Positions 1-12,989 of a stretch of DNA of 64,000 bases are shown piece by piece. Positions within the stretch are counted from its first letter, which is position 1; every line of letters begins with the position of its first letter. Position numbers and translations under genes: made by a program. Source of the DNA: Streptomyces griseoviridis (GTDB lineage Bacteria; Actinomycetota; Actinomycetes; Streptomycetales; Streptomycetaceae). The stretch lies in the NCBI RefSeq assembly GCF_005222485.1, contig NZ_CP029078.1:496001-560000 (forward strand). The letters run 5' to 3'. The notes under the pieces were generated by a model. That model worked only from the letters and a program-made list of their open reading frames with translations, had not been told where the DNA came from and did not search any database.

Positions 1-335
1 TGGAGGCGCTGGAGTGCTTCACCGCGCTGTCCCTGGACGCGGAGGTGCTCGGCACCGACGGCTACTGCCTGGGCGACGGCCTCGGCTCCCCCGACCCCGG
101 CTACGACGTCGTGGTGGACCGCGTGACCGTCATGCCGTGTCTGAACCGGCTGCCCGAGCGCGAACAGACCATCCTCTACCTGCGGTTCTTCCACGGGATG
201 ACCCAGCAGGGCATCGCCGATCAGCTCGGCGTCTCGCAGATGCACGTGTCACGGCTGCTCAACCGCTGTTTCGCGGAGGTCCGCGAGGAGGTCCTCGCGG
301 ACGCGGACGCGGAGCTGCTGGCGGAGGCCGGTTGA
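1..335 (+). CDS. RNA polymerase sigma factor, SigB/SigF/SigG family, C-terminal fragment
   Basis: This is the last part of a sigma-70-family factor whose start lies before the window. The visible product ends with a region-4 helix-turn-helix: RLPEREQTILYLRFFHGMTQ, followed by a recognition helix around GVSQMHVSRLLNRC. The phrase ILYLRFF...MTQ.GIA..LGVSQMHVSRLL is typical of the group 3 stress and sporulation sigma factors of Streptomyces (SigB, SigF, SigG and relatives), which are held inactive by GHKL anti-sigma factors. Only about 110 residues are present, so the exact paralogue cannot be decided. The stop is at 333-335. A sigma factor of this class close to so many STAS, GHKL and PP2C genes is suggestive, but the sequence does not show which of them controls it. 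Confidence 0.85.
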   Translation, partial: EALECFTALSLDAEVLGTDGYCLGDGLGSPDPGYDVVVDRVTVMPCLNRLPEREQTILYLRFFHGMTQQGIADQLGVSQMHVSRLLNRCFAEVREEVLADADAELLAEAG

Positions 336-438
336 GCACCGGCCCCACCGTCGCACTCGACGGGCCGCACGGCGCTTCCGGCCGGACACTGGGGGCAGAC
401 CGGTGGACACCGGCCGACCAGATCAGGACGGGACTGCC

Positions 439-1248
439 ATGACCGACGACACGACCCGCCCCGCGTCCCGGACCGGGGCGCAGCCGCTCACCTCGCGCTC
501 CGTCTTCGGATCCCCCTGCTGGGTCAGTCTGACCAGCCGGGATCTGGACGCCACCCAGGAGTTCTACTCGACGGTGCTCGGCTGGCGGTGGCAGCCCACC
601 GGGCTCGGCGACCGCTTCCGGGTGGCCCTGGTGGAGGGCACACCGGTCGCCGGGATCGCGGCCGTCGCCGGCATGTGGCAGATGGCGGTGGCGTGGACGC
701 CGTACTTCGCGGTGAACAGCGCCGACCAGTCGGTGGCGCGCGCCCAGGAGCGCGGCGGTACGGCGGCGGTCGGACCGCTCTCCTTCCCGCCCGGCCGGGC
801 AGCGCTGCTCGCCGACCGGGACGGCGCGTCCTTCGGGATCTGGGAGGGCGAGCTGATCGGGAACTGGGAGACCTGGCGGCGCGCGGCCCCGGCCTTCATC
901 CGGCTGCACACCCGGGACGCCTTCGCCGCCGCGATCTTCTACGGCGAGGTCCTGGAGTGGGCCTCGGACCGCCCCGGCTCCTGCGAGGTCCACTACGAGG
1001 GCGGCGAGGTGGTGCTGCGCAGCGGCGGCGACGTCGTCGCCCGGATCGAGTCGGGGGCGCTGGGCGCGGCCCCCGACCCGACCCTGCGGCCGCACTGGCA
1101 GGTGCACTTCGCCGTCACCGATGTGGCGGCGTGTGTGCGGGACGCCGAGCACGGCGGCGGCAGCGTCCTGTCCAAGGGCGACGACGAGGCGGTGCTGCGC
1201 GACCCCGACGGCGCCCAGTTCACGGTGACGCTGCGCGGCGAGCGCTGA
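439..1248 (+). CDS. Tandem VOC (glyoxalase/bleomycin-resistance fold) protein
   Basis: The product is 269 residues with two successive VOC modules, roughly residues 15-125 and 140-265. Each has the beta-alpha-beta-beta-beta pattern: WVSLTSRDLDATQEFYSTVL opens the first, and PAFIRLHTRDAFAAAIFYGE the second. VOC proteins bind a metal and act as lyases, dioxygenases or drug-binding proteins; the substrate cannot be read here. I chose the ATG at 439 because GGACGGGA sits just upstream at 425-433. An in-frame GTG at 403 would add 12 residues. The gene lies about 100 bp after the sigma factor and converges on glgX. Confidence 0.85.
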   Translation: MTDDTTRPASRTGAQPLTSRSVFGSPCWVSLTSRDLDATQEFYSTVLGWRWQPTGLGDRFRVALVEGTPVAGIAAVAGMWQMAVAWTPYFAVNSADQSVARAQERGGTAAVGPLSFPPGRAALLADRDGASFGIWEGELIGNWETWRRAAPAFIRLHTRDAFAAAIFYGEVLEWASDRPGSCEVHYEGGEVVLRSGGDVVARIESGALGAAPDPTLRPHWQVHFAVTDVAACVRDAEHGGGSVLSKGDDEAVLRDPDGAQFTVTLRGER

Positions 1249-1257
1249 GCCTCAACC

Positions 1258-3407
<2,150 letters not shown>

Positions 3408-3411
<4 letters not shown>

Positions 3412-3911
3412 CCGGTCTGCTCCAGCGTCGGGCCGGTCCGTTCGGGCAGGGTCATCACCGTCGCCGTGCGCGGGAGTCGGCATCCGGTGCGCAGGGCGGG
3501 TCCCGGCACGTTCGGTACCCGGGGCATCCGTTCGCCCGCCCTGGCCCGTCGCGAGAACCAGATGACCTTGCCGCCGGTGGCGGTGGCGCAGCAGCCCCAG
3601 CCGTCGCTGGTGGCGGCGATCTGCTCCAGGCAGGCGCGCAGTTCCGGGTCGGGGCGCAGTTCGCGGCTGTCGTCGCCGACGGCGGTGATCAGGTGCTGGC
3701 CGTTCCACCACATCTCGATGGAGAGCTTCTTGTCGGCGGCGTGCTCGTCGACGGCTCCGAGCAGCAGTCCGGCGCCGTGGCAGACGGGCTCGACCAGGGT
3801 CTCCAGGTCCCACAGGCGCAAGTACGCGGCCAGGATCCGGCCGACCTGTCCGACCCGCTCCGGGCCGACCTCCACGTCGAGGTGGTAGTAGCAGGGCACT
3901 GCTGTCTTCAT
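3408..3911 (-). CDS. Degenerate GHKL (HATPase_c_2-like) regulatory protein coupled to glgX
   Basis: This 167-residue protein begins at an ATG (3911) with a good GAGGAG ribosome site at about 3921-3926 and overlaps glgX by four bases. The pattern VGRILAAYLRLWDLETLVEP then GLLLGAVDEHAADKKLSIEM resembles the N-box helix of Streptomyces anti-sigma-type GHKL proteins, and the later GWGCCATATGGKVIWFS looks like the C-terminal strand GG..VW. The canonical E..xNA.xH residues are missing: the N-box Asn position reads as LGAVDEH. It may be an ATP-binding regulator that has lost catalysis, or only a protein of this fold. Its coupling to glgX suggests a role in glycogen enzyme control, which is inference. 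Confidence 0.6.
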
Positions 3912-4221
3912 CGTCGTTGGCTCCTCGTCGACGAGGCTCCCGCCGCCGGCCGTCCCCGCGGGACGGGCCGTGAACGCGCAGCGTGAGCACCGATACATCC
4001 TGAGTAGTTCCCAGCGTGCGAGTGCTAGTCCATTCGTGCAACACGAGCGGACGGCGGCAGCCCGGCCGACAAGATGGTTGAAGTTCTAACAAGACGCTGG
4101 GTCGCGGCGCGTGCACCATGTGTGAAGACCTCGACGCCCGTGACGGAGCCGTGCCCGTCCACGCGCGTCCATCGCCCGACGTCGTCAGACGCACCATCGA
4201 GCCCCGGAAGGTGATCGGCGC
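3912..4221. other. Divergent intergenic region between the glgX and glgE operons
   Basis: About 310 bases separate the glgX-side operon from the DUF5133-glgE operon. The region must carry both promoters. The only pattern I noted is a direct repeat of ACAAGA, spaced about 24 bases, near 4068-4096. I could not assign a -35/-10 pair with confidence and saw no convincing operator or RNA element. Confidence 0.5.
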
Positions 4222-4551
4222 ATGCTGCTCCCCGCCCCAGCCGAAGTCGCCCGCCACCTGCGGCGCTACCGGGCCTGGGAACGCCTGATGCTGGCCTCCC
4301 CGACCGATCCCGCGGTGCGTTCCGCCTTCGAGGACGCGGGCTACTCGCTCTGCGTCCTGATGGGCGAACGGTGCGCCCGCGAGGCCGCGGACGCAGCCGA
4401 ACGGTATCGGCACGGCAGCGCAGGCAAGGGCGCGCCCCCGCGCGCCGAACGGACCGGCCTCCCCCGTACGGCCCTCTCCACCCGGCACGGATCGCCCACC
4501 GCGCCGGGGCACGCCCCCGCGGGCGCCCCGTCCGGGCCCACGCAGCAGTGA
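4222..4551 (+). CDS. DUF5133 family protein, first gene of the glgE operon
   Basis: The 109-residue product opens with MLLPAPAEVARHLRRYRAWE and continues with AFEDAGYSLCVLMG. This matches the short helical DUF5133 family that is almost confined to Streptomyces (M-L-x-P-x-P start, YxxLCVxxG later). The last 40 residues are Pro/Ala/Gly/Arg-rich and look disordered. Family function is unknown. The stop codon overlaps a possible GTG start of glgE at 4548 in a GTGA, so the gene is very probably cotranscribed with glgE-treS-mak-glgB. Confidence 0.75.
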   Translation: MLLPAPAEVARHLRRYRAWERLMLASPTDPAVRSAFEDAGYSLCVLMGERCAREAADAAERYRHGSAGKGAPPRAERTGLPRTALSTRHGSPTAPGHAPAGAPSGPTQQ

Positions 4552-4604
4552 AGACCTCGTCCCGGCCGGTGTCCGGGCCCGACCACGGCGGAGGCCACAC
4601 CCCC

Positions 4605-6569
4605 ATGAACGCGCACGCGGTCCGGCCCATCGGCCGCATCCCGGTCCGGGACGTCCGTCCGGCCGTCGAACACGGCAGGCGGCCGGCGAAGGCGGTCGTG
4701 GGAGAGACCTTCGAGGTCACCGCGACGGTGTTCCGCGAGGGGCACGACGCGGTGGCCGCCGACGTCGTCCTCACCGACCCGCTCGGCCGTCCGGGGCCCC
4801 GGACGCCGATGCGGGAGTTGGCGCCGGGCACCGACCGCTGGGGCGCCGAGGTCACCCCGGGCCGCACCGGCCGCTGGACGTACCACGTGGAGGCGTGGAG
4901 CGATCCGCTCGCCACCTGGCACCACCACGCCGGGATCAAGATCCCGGCCGGCATCGACGTCGGGCTCGTCCTGGAGGAGGGCGCCGATCTGCACGAGCGG
5001 GCCGCCGACGGGGTGCCCGCCGACGCCGGACGCTCCCTGGTGCTGGCCGCGGCGGAGATCCTGCGCGACGACCGGCTGCCGGTGCGCACCCGGTGGGCAG
5101 CGGCGGGCTCCGCCCAGGTGACGGCGGTGCTGTGCCGGCATCCGCTGCGGGACCTGCTCACCGTCGGCGAGCCGCTGCCGCTGCTCGTGGAGCGTGAACG
5201 GGCCCTGTACGGCGCCTGGTACGAGTTCTTCCCGCGCTCGGAGGGCACGCCCGAGGAGCCGCACGGCACGTTCAGGACGGCCGCCCGGCGCCTCCCGGAG
5301 ATCGCCAGGATGGGGTTCGACGTCCTCTATCTGCCGCCGATCCACCCGATCGGCACGACGTTTCGCAAGGGCCGCAACAACACGTTGTCCGCCGGCCCCG
5401 ACGACGTCGGCGTGCCGTGGGCGATCGGTTCGCCCGAGGGCGGCCACGACGCGGTGCACCCGCGCCTGGGCACGACGGAGGACTTCGCCTGGTTCGTGGG
5501 GCGGGCCCGTGACCTCGGCCTCGAAGTCGCCCTGGACTTCGCCCTCCAGTGCTCCCCCGACCACCCGTGGGTCGACAAGCACCCGGAGTGGTTTAACCAC
5601 CGGGCCGACGGGAGCATCGCGTACGCGGAGAACCCGCCGAAGAAGTACCAGGACATCTACCCCGTCGCCTTCGACGCCGACCTCGAAGGACTCGTCGCGG
5701 AGACGGTACGGGTGCTGCGGCTGTGGATGGGCCACGGGGTGCGGATCTTCCGCGTCGACAACCCGCACACCAAACCCGTGGTGTTCTGGGAGCGGGTCAT
5801 CGGCGAGATCAACCGCGCCGACCCCGACGTCGTCTTCCTCGCCGAGGCGTTCACCCGCCCGGCGATGATGCGCACCCTCGGCGAGATCGGCTTCCAGCAG
5901 TCGTACACCTACTTCACCTGGCGCACCACCAAGCCCGAACTCACCGACTACCTCACCGAACTATCCGGGGAGAGCGCCGCGTCGATGCGGCCCAACCTCT
6001 TCGTCAACACCCCCGACATCCTGCACGCCTTCCTCCAGCACGGCGGCAGGCCCGCCTTCGAGGTCCGCGCCGTCCTGGCCGCCACCCTCTCCCCCACCTG
6101 GGGCGTCTACAGCGGCTACGAACTCTGCGAGAACACCCCGCTGCGCGAGGGCAGCGAGGAGTACCTCGACTCCGAGAAGTACCAGCTCCGCCCCCGCGAC
6201 TGGGAAGCCGCCGCCCGCGAGGGCCGCACCATCGCCCCCCTGATCACCCGGCTCAACGAGATCCGCCGCGGCCACCCGGCGCTGCGCCGGCTGCGCAATC
6301 TGCGCTTCCACCCGACCGACAACGACGCGGTCATCGCCTACAGCAAGACCACGGGCGACGACACGGTCCTCGTCGTCGCCAACCTCGACCCGCACCACAC
6401 CCAGGAGGCCACGGTCTCGTTGGACATGCCGCAACTCGGCCTGGAGTGGGGCGCATTCACGTCGATGAGGGACGAACTCACGGGAGAGACCTACGACTGG
6501 GGCAGGAGCAACTACGTACGCCTGGAACCCGGGCGGTCCCCGGCCCATGTGCTGCACGTCCTTCGCTAG
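4605..6569 (+). CDS. glgE: Alpha-1,4-glucan:maltose-1-phosphate maltosyltransferase GlgE
   Basis: GlgE transfers maltosyl units from alpha-maltose-1-phosphate to the non-reducing end of alpha-1,4-glucan (GH13_3). The 654-residue protein shows the family signature throughout: [20 protein letters not shown] at the start, [39 protein letters not shown], the nucleophile D385 in [11 protein letters not shown] and the acid/base E414 in FLAEAFTRP. The spacing of 29 residues equals that between D394 and E423 of S. coelicolor GlgEI. I chose the ATG at 4605 with GGCGGAGGCC at 4586-4595. A GTG at 4548, overlapping the upstream stop, would add 19 residues. It is followed 40 bases later by treS. Confidence 0.96.
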   Translation: MNAHAVRPIGRIPVRDVRPAVEHGRRPAKAVVGETFEVTATVFREGHDAVAADVVLTDPLGRPGPRTPMRELAPGTDRWGAEVTPGRTGRWTYHVEAWSDPLATWHHHAGIKIPAGIDVGLVLEEGADLHERAADGVPADAGRSLVLAAAEILRDDRLPVRTRWAAAGSAQVTAVLCRHPLRDLLTVGEPLPLLVERERALYGAWYEFFPRSEGTPEEPHGTFRTAARRLPEIARMGFDVLYLPPIHPIGTTFRKGRNNTLSAGPDDVGVPWAIGSPEGGHDAVHPRLGTTEDFAWFVGRARDLGLEVALDFALQCSPDHPWVDKHPEWFNHRADGSIAYAENPPKKYQDIYPVAFDADLEGLVAETVRVLRLWMGHGVRIFRVDNPHTKPVVFWERVIGEINRADPDVVFLAEAFTRPAMMRTLGEIGFQQSYTYFTWRTTKPELTDYLTELSGESAASMRPNLFVNTPDILHAFLQHGGRPAFEVRAVLAATLSPTWGVYSGYELCENTPLREGSEEYLDSEKYQLRPRDWEAAAREGRTIAPLITRLNEIRRGHPALRRLRNLRFHPTDNDAVIAYSKTTGDDTVLVVANLDPHHTQEATVSLDMPQLGLEWGAFTSMRDELTGETYDWGRSNYVRLEPGRSPAHVLHVLR

Positions 6570-6609
6570 TTCCGCACCCACCCGCCACCGATCGGAGGGC
6601 CACGGCCTC

Positions 6610-8328
<1,719 letters not shown>

Positions 8329-8350
8329 GCCAGCGAAAGGACCCGTGACC

Positions 8351-9670
8351 ATGCCGAAGACCGCAACCCTCCGCCCCCGCCGCACCGCCACGGCCGGGCC
8401 GCCGACCTCGCTGGCCGGGCTGCTGCGCGAGTGGCTGCCCCGGCAGCGCTGGTTCGCGGGCAAGGACCGGGCACCGACCGAGCCGAACCTGCTGTCGATG
8501 ACCGAGCTGTTCCCCGGCTGCCTGCACGTCCTGGTCGAGGCCGGTGACTGCTACCAACTGCTGCTCACCACCCGGGAGCAGCCGGTGCCGCAGCTCGCGC
8601 ACGCCCTCATCGGCAGGGCGGAGCAGGGGCCGCTGGCCGGGCTGACGGTCTACGACGCCCTCCACGACCCCCGCTCGGCCCGGTTCCTGCTGGAGCGGCT
8701 GCGCCACCCCGGCACCGCGGGACCGCTGCGCTTCGAGGCCGACCCCGCGGTGCGGGTGCCCGCCGGCCTCCAGCCTCGGCTGCTGGAGACGGAGCAGTCC
8801 AACTCCTCCCTGGTGTACGGCGATTCCTTCATCCTCAAGGTGTTCCGTCGTATCGAGCCCGGTGTGAACCCCGATCTGGAGGTGCCGGGCGCGCTGACCG
8901 CGCGGGGATGCGGGCGGGTGCCCGCGCCGGTGGCGTGGTTCCGCACCACGTACCCGATGGGCGCCACCCTCGGTGTGCTCCAGCCGTATCTGCCCGACGC
9001 CCGCGACGGCTGGGCGCTGGCGCTGCGGGCGCTCGCCTCGGAGGACGATTTCACCGACGCCTCCTGGGAGTTGGGCGAGGCGATGGCCGAGGTGCATCTC
9101 GCGCTCGCGTCGGCCTTCCCGTGCGGGGGTCACGACGACGGCGGGCGGACGGCCGCCGCGATGGCCGAGCGGCTGACCGCGGCCGCCCGCGTCGTCCCCG
9201 CGCTGCGGCCCCATGTCCGCGGTCTGCGCGCCGCGTTCGACGCGCTCACCGCCTGCGGCCCCGGGCCCGCCGTCCAGCGCGTGCACGGCGATCTGCATCT
9301 GGGGCAGGTGCTGCGGACCGGCGGGCAGTGGTTCGTCATCGACTTCGAGGGCGAGCCGTCCAGGCCGCTCGCGGAGCGGCGCGCGCCGCAGTCCCCGGTG
9401 CGGGACATCGCCGGCATGCTGCGCTCCTTCGACTACGCGGCCCGCCAGCGCAGGCCCTGGCGTCCTCAGTGGGCCCGCCGCTGCCGCGAGGCGTTCTGCG
9501 CGGGCTACGCCGAGCGGGCGGACTGGGACCCGCGTACCGAACACGCGCTGCTGCGCGCCCATGAGACCGACCGAGCCGTCTACGAGGTCCTCTATGAGGC
9601 CCGGCACCGCCCTGACTGGCTCCCCGTACCGATGGCGGCGATCGAGCGTCTCGCCGTAAGAGGAGGCTGA
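8351..9670 (+). CDS. mak: Maltokinase Mak (Pep2)
   Basis: Maltokinase phosphorylates maltose with ATP to alpha-maltose-1-phosphate, the GlgE donor. The 439-residue product has the N-terminal cap region [16 protein letters not shown] seen in Mak proteins. The C-terminal aminoglycoside-phosphotransferase-like lobe has the catalytic loop [14 protein letters not shown] and the metal-binding [17 protein letters not shown] prefer the ATG at 8351 because the AAAGGA site (8336-8341) lies at a normal distance; the GTG at 8345 would leave only three bases. The stop overlaps the glgB ribosome site, which points to coupled translation. Confidence 0.93.
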   Translation: MPKTATLRPRRTATAGPPTSLAGLLREWLPRQRWFAGKDRAPTEPNLLSMTELFPGCLHVLVEAGDCYQLLLTTREQPVPQLAHALIGRAEQGPLAGLTVYDALHDPRSARFLLERLRHPGTAGPLRFEADPAVRVPAGLQPRLLETEQSNSSLVYGDSFILKVFRRIEPGVNPDLEVPGALTARGCGRVPAPVAWFRTTYPMGATLGVLQPYLPDARDGWALALRALASEDDFTDASWELGEAMAEVHLALASAFPCGGHDDGGRTAAAMAERLTAAARVVPALRPHVRGLRAAFDALTACGPGPAVQRVHGDLHLGQVLRTGGQWFVIDFEGEPSRPLAERRAPQSPVRDIAGMLRSFDYAARQRRPWRPQWARRCREAFCAGYAERADWDPRTEHALLRAHETDRAVYEVLYEARHRPDWLPVPMAAIERLAVRGG

Positions 9671-9675
9671 CCCCC

Positions 9676-11916
9676 GTGGCCCTGCGTGACACCTCGCTCC
9701 CCGAGCCGTCCGGCCCGCTGACCCCGGTGGCCGGTCCGTGCGGGGCCGCGCCCGCCCTGGCGCCCGACGACCGGGACCGGCTGCTCGGCGGCCGTCACCA
9801 CGATCCGCACGCGCTGCTCGGTGCCCACCAGGTGCCGGACGGGATCGTGTTCCGGGCGCTGCGTCCGTACGCCCGGACGGTGAGTGTCGTCGTGGACGGT
9901 CTGCGCCGGCCGCTGCTGCCGGAGGGCGACGGACTCTTCTCCGGGGTGCTGCCGCTCGCCGCGATCCCCGCGTACACGCTGCTGGTGACCTACGCGGACG
10001 GCGAGCACGAGACGCAGGACCCGTACCGGTTCCTGCCGGCGCTCGGCGAGGTCGATCTGCATCTGGTGCGCGAGGGCCGCCACGAGCAGCTGTGGAAGGC
10101 GCTCGGCGCCGAGCCGATCGTCCACCAGGGCGTGGCGGGCACCCGGTTCACGGTCTGGGCGCCGAACGCCCGGGGTGTGCGGGTCACCGGCGACTTCACC
10201 TGCTGGGACGGGACGGCGCTGCCCATGCGGTCGCTGGGCTCCGCCGGGGTGTGGGAGCTGTTCGTGCCGGGCATCGGGGAGGGCGCCCACTACAAGTTCG
10301 AGATCACCTCGCGCCACGGCGGCCGGTTCCTGAAGGCGGATCCGATGGCCCGCGCGACCGAGGTGCCGCCCGCCACGGCGTCCGTGGTGACGGCCGCGCA
10401 CCACCAGTGGCGGGACCAGGAGTGGATGGCGCGGCGCGGCGCGGTCCCGGTGCACGAGGCGCCGTTGTCGGTGTACGAGGTCCATCTGCCGTCCTGGAAA
10501 CCAGGGTTGACGTACCGTCAGCTCGCCGATGAGCTGCCCGCCTATGTCCGCGATCTCGGCTTCACGCACGTGGAGTTGATGCCGGTCGCCGAGCATCCGT
10601 TCGGCGGCTCGTGGGGCTACCAGGTCACCGGCTTCTACGCGCCGACCTCCCGGCTCGGCACCCCGGACGACTTCCGGTACCTCGTCGACGCGCTGCACCG
10701 GGCCGGTGTCGGGGTGATCCTCGACTGGGTGCCCGCCCACTTCCCCAAGGACGACTGGGCGCTGGCCAGGTTCGACGGGGAGCCGCTGTACGAGCCCGGG
10801 GACACCCGGCGGGCCGAGCATCCGGACTGGGGCACCCTGGAGTTCGACTTCGGGCGGACCGAGGTGCGCAACTTCCTGGTGGCGAACGCCGTGTACTGGT
10901 GCGAGGAGTTCCACATCGACGGGCTGCGGGTGGACGCCGTCGCCTCGATGCTCTACCTCGACTACTCGCGCGACTCCGGGCAGTGGACGCCCAATGTGCA
11001 CGGCGGACGGGAGGACCTGGACGCCGTCGCCTTCCTCCAGGAGATGAACGCGACCGTGTACCGGCGGGCGCCCGGGGTGATGACGCTGGCGGAGGAGTCC
11101 ACCGCCTGGGACGGGGTCACCCGGCCCACCGACAGCGGCGGCCTCGGCTTCGGCCTGAAGTGGAACATGGGGTGGATGCACGACTCCCTGGAGTACATGG
11201 CCCATGAGCCGGTGCACCGCAAGTACCACCACCACGAGATGACGTTCTCGATGATCTACGCCTACAGCGAGAACTACATCCTGCCGATCTCGCACGACGA
11301 GGTGGTGCACGGCAAGCGGTCGCTGGTCTCGAAGATGCCGGGCGACTGGTGGCAGCGGCGGGCCGACCTGCGCGCCTACCTCGCCCACATGTGGGCCCAC
11401 CCGGGCAAGCAACTCCTCTTCATGGGGCAGGAGTTCGCGCAGGGCGCCGAATGGTCCGAGGCGCACGGCCCCGACTGGTGGCTGCTCGACCCGGCGTACG
11501 GCGCCGAGGCCGACCACCGGGGCGTGCGCGACCTGGTCCGCGACCTCAACACCCTCTACACCGCCACCCCGGCCCTCTGGCAGCGCGACACGGACCCGTC
11601 CGGCTTCCAGTGGATCACCGGCGACGCGGCGGACGACAACGTCTTCGCCTATCTGCGCCTGGACGCGGCGGGCGATCCGCTGCTGGCGGTCTGCCACCTC
11701 TCCCCCGTGGTCAGGCACGACTACCGCGTCGGCGTCCCGGACACCGTCGCCGGCTGGCGCGAGGTCCTGAACACCGACGCGGAGCGCTACGGCGGCAGCG
11801 GGGTGACGACCGGTTCCGGGACGCTCACCCCGCGGGCGCGGGGTGCCCACGGGCGCCCCGCGAGTCTCCGGCTCACCCTGCCGCCGCTGGCCACCGTCTG
11901 GCTACGGCCCGCCTAG
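9676..11916 (+). CDS. glgB: 1,4-alpha-glucan branching enzyme GlgB
   Basis: GlgB makes alpha-1,6 branches in the glucan chain built by GlgE. The 746-residue protein has two N-terminal beta-sandwich modules (CBM48-type; the second begins near [20 protein letters not shown]) and a GH13_9 barrel. Catalytic residues are D420 in [12 protein letters not shown]473 in [10 protein letters not shown] and D541 in [10 protein letters not shown]. The spacings of 53 and 68 residues equal those of E. coli GlgB (D405, E458, D526). The GTG start at 9676 follows a perfect AGGAGG at 9661-9666. It is the last gene of the operon; its 3' end overlaps the convergent ion channel gene by 15 bp. Confidence 0.96.
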   Translation: MALRDTSLPEPSGPLTPVAGPCGAAPALAPDDRDRLLGGRHHDPHALLGAHQVPDGIVFRALRPYARTVSVVVDGLRRPLLPEGDGLFSGVLPLAAIPAYTLLVTYADGEHETQDPYRFLPALGEVDLHLVREGRHEQLWKALGAEPIVHQGVAGTRFTVWAPNARGVRVTGDFTCWDGTALPMRSLGSAGVWELFVPGIGEGAHYKFEITSRHGGRFLKADPMARATEVPPATASVVTAAHHQWRDQEWMARRGAVPVHEAPLSVYEVHLPSWKPGLTYRQLADELPAYVRDLGFTHVELMPVAEHPFGGSWGYQVTGFYAPTSRLGTPDDFRYLVDALHRAGVGVILDWVPAHFPKDDWALARFDGEPLYEPGDTRRAEHPDWGTLEFDFGRTEVRNFLVANAVYWCEEFHIDGLRVDAVASMLYLDYSRDSGQWTPNVHGGREDLDAVAFLQEMNATVYRRAPGVMTLAEESTAWDGVTRPTDSGGLGFGLKWNMGWMHDSLEYMAHEPVHRKYHHHEMTFSMIYAYSENYILPISHDEVVHGKRSLVSKMPGDWWQRRADLRAYLAHMWAHPGKQLLFMGQEFAQGAEWSEAHGPDWWLLDPAYGAEADHRGVRDLVRDLNTLYTATPALWQRDTDPSGFQWITGDAADDNVFAYLRLDAAGDPLLAVCHLSPVVRHDYRVGVPDTVAGWREVLNTDAERYGGSGVTTGSGTLTPRARGAHGRPASLRLTLPPLATVWLRPA

Positions 11917-12786
11917 CGCCCGCCCGCCCGAGTGCGCGGCGAGGTCGCGTTCCAGGGCGTCGAGGGCCAGGCGTGCCTCGGTGATGCGGTCCCGCAGCGG
12001 CTCCTCGGGGCCCCTCGCCGGGCGGAGTTCGTCGCGTTCCGACTCCCGGGCCTCGTCGAGGGAGGTGATGACCACCCCGATGAGGACGTTGACCAGCACG
12101 AACGAGGCGAGCAGCACATAGGAGGCGTAGTAGAGGATGCTCCAGCGGGAGACCTCGAGGCCCGCGTGGACGGCGTCCCCGATGCCGTCCAGGGTCATGA
12201 GGAGGAAGAGGGTCAGCACCGCCCGGCCGATGGACCCGTAGTGCTGGGGGTCGGCGCGGCCGAAGAAGACCCAGCCGACCATCGCGTACACGTACAGCAG
12301 CAGCGCGCCCACCAGCAGGAAGCTGAGGGTGCCGGGGAGGCTGCGGACCACCGCGGCCAGCACGATGCGCAGTTGGGGCAGGAAGCGGGCGGTGCGCAGC
12401 ACCCGGGCCAGCCGCAGCAGCCGCAGGATCGTGGTGTTCTCGCGCACCACGGGCAGGAAGGCGCAGAGCACCACGGCGAGGTCGAAGAGGTTCCAGGGGT
12501 CCTTCCAGAAGTCGCGCGGGCGGTCGGCGTGCGCCCCGAGCCGGATCAGGATCTCGACGGTGAACCCCGCCAGGCAGGTGTGTTCGGCCAGGCGCAACGG
12601 CCGGTGCCACTGCGCGGCGAGCCCGGAGTAGGTCTCCAGGCCCAGCAGCGCCGCGTTGAGGAGGATCACGACCAGGACCGTCACCGCGAACCAGCGGGCG
12701 TCGGTGCGGGCGCGGCACCACTGTGCCAGGTCGTGACGGGTCGACCGTAACTGAATCTCGGTCAACGGGACTTGCTGCTCCGGCAT
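11902..12786 (-). CDS. Voltage-gated-type cation channel (Ion_trans, BacNav-like) with atypical filter
   Basis: This 294-residue protein has the six-helix plan of single-domain bacterial voltage-gated channels. S1 is at about 32-52, S2 at 64-84 and S3 at 98-114. S4 has arginines every third residue (R122, R125, R128, R131, R134). S5 is at about 150-175, the pore loop at 186-206 and S6 at 212-240, followed by a charged C-terminal helix suited to a coiled coil. The pore loop reads [10 protein letters not shown] (filter residues 198-204), where BacNav channels have TLESWAS, so the key Glu is Asp and the Trp is missing. It probably forms a tetrameric cation channel; ion selectivity is open. Confidence 0.85.
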   Translation of the reverse strand: MPEQQVPLTEIQLRSTRHDLAQWCRARTDARWFAVTVLVVILLNAALLGLETYSGLAAQWHRPLRLAEHTCLAGFTVEILIRLGAHADRPRDFWKDPWNLFDLAVVLCAFLPVVRENTTILRLLRLARVLRTARFLPQLRIVLAAVVRSLPGTLSFLLVGALLLYVYAMVGWVFFGRADPQHYGSIGRAVLTLFLLMTLDGIGDAVHAGLEVSRWSILYYASYVLLASFVLVNVLIGVVITSLDEARESERDELRPARGPEEPLRDRITEARLALDALERDLAAHSGGRALGGP

Positions 12787-12814
12787 GTCGGGTGATCGCC
12801 TTCCACGAAAAATT

Positions 12815-12830
12815 TCTACAGCACTGTAGA
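12815..12830. promoter_or_regulatory. Inverted repeat upstream of the ion channel gene
   Basis: TCTACAG and CTGTAGA face each other with two bases between them. The 16-bp site is 28 bases upstream of the channel start and also lies in the divergent region to the acyl-CoA synthetase gene. TACA-N4-TGTA dyads are used by BlaI/CopY-type and several other repressors. The cognate factor is unknown. Confidence 0.45.
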
Positions 12831-12989
12831 TGCCGGGAGGGAGGGTCGGTCGCGCGGCCCGGCATCTGAACCGGGCCCCGGGCCAATTGTCGGATCACGA
12901 CACCGACCGGTCCCGCCTCGGCTAGATTCGAGCACCGCCGAAACGGTTCACGTCGGTGGAGTCGCACCCGTACACGTCAGGAGCAGCGC

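Noticed and set aside
4371..4604. Longer N-terminus for GlgE starting inside the DUF5133 gene
   Set aside because: The added residues are Arg/Pro-rich and overlap a real gene; ATG 4605 with its ribosome site matches the start of the GlgE homology.
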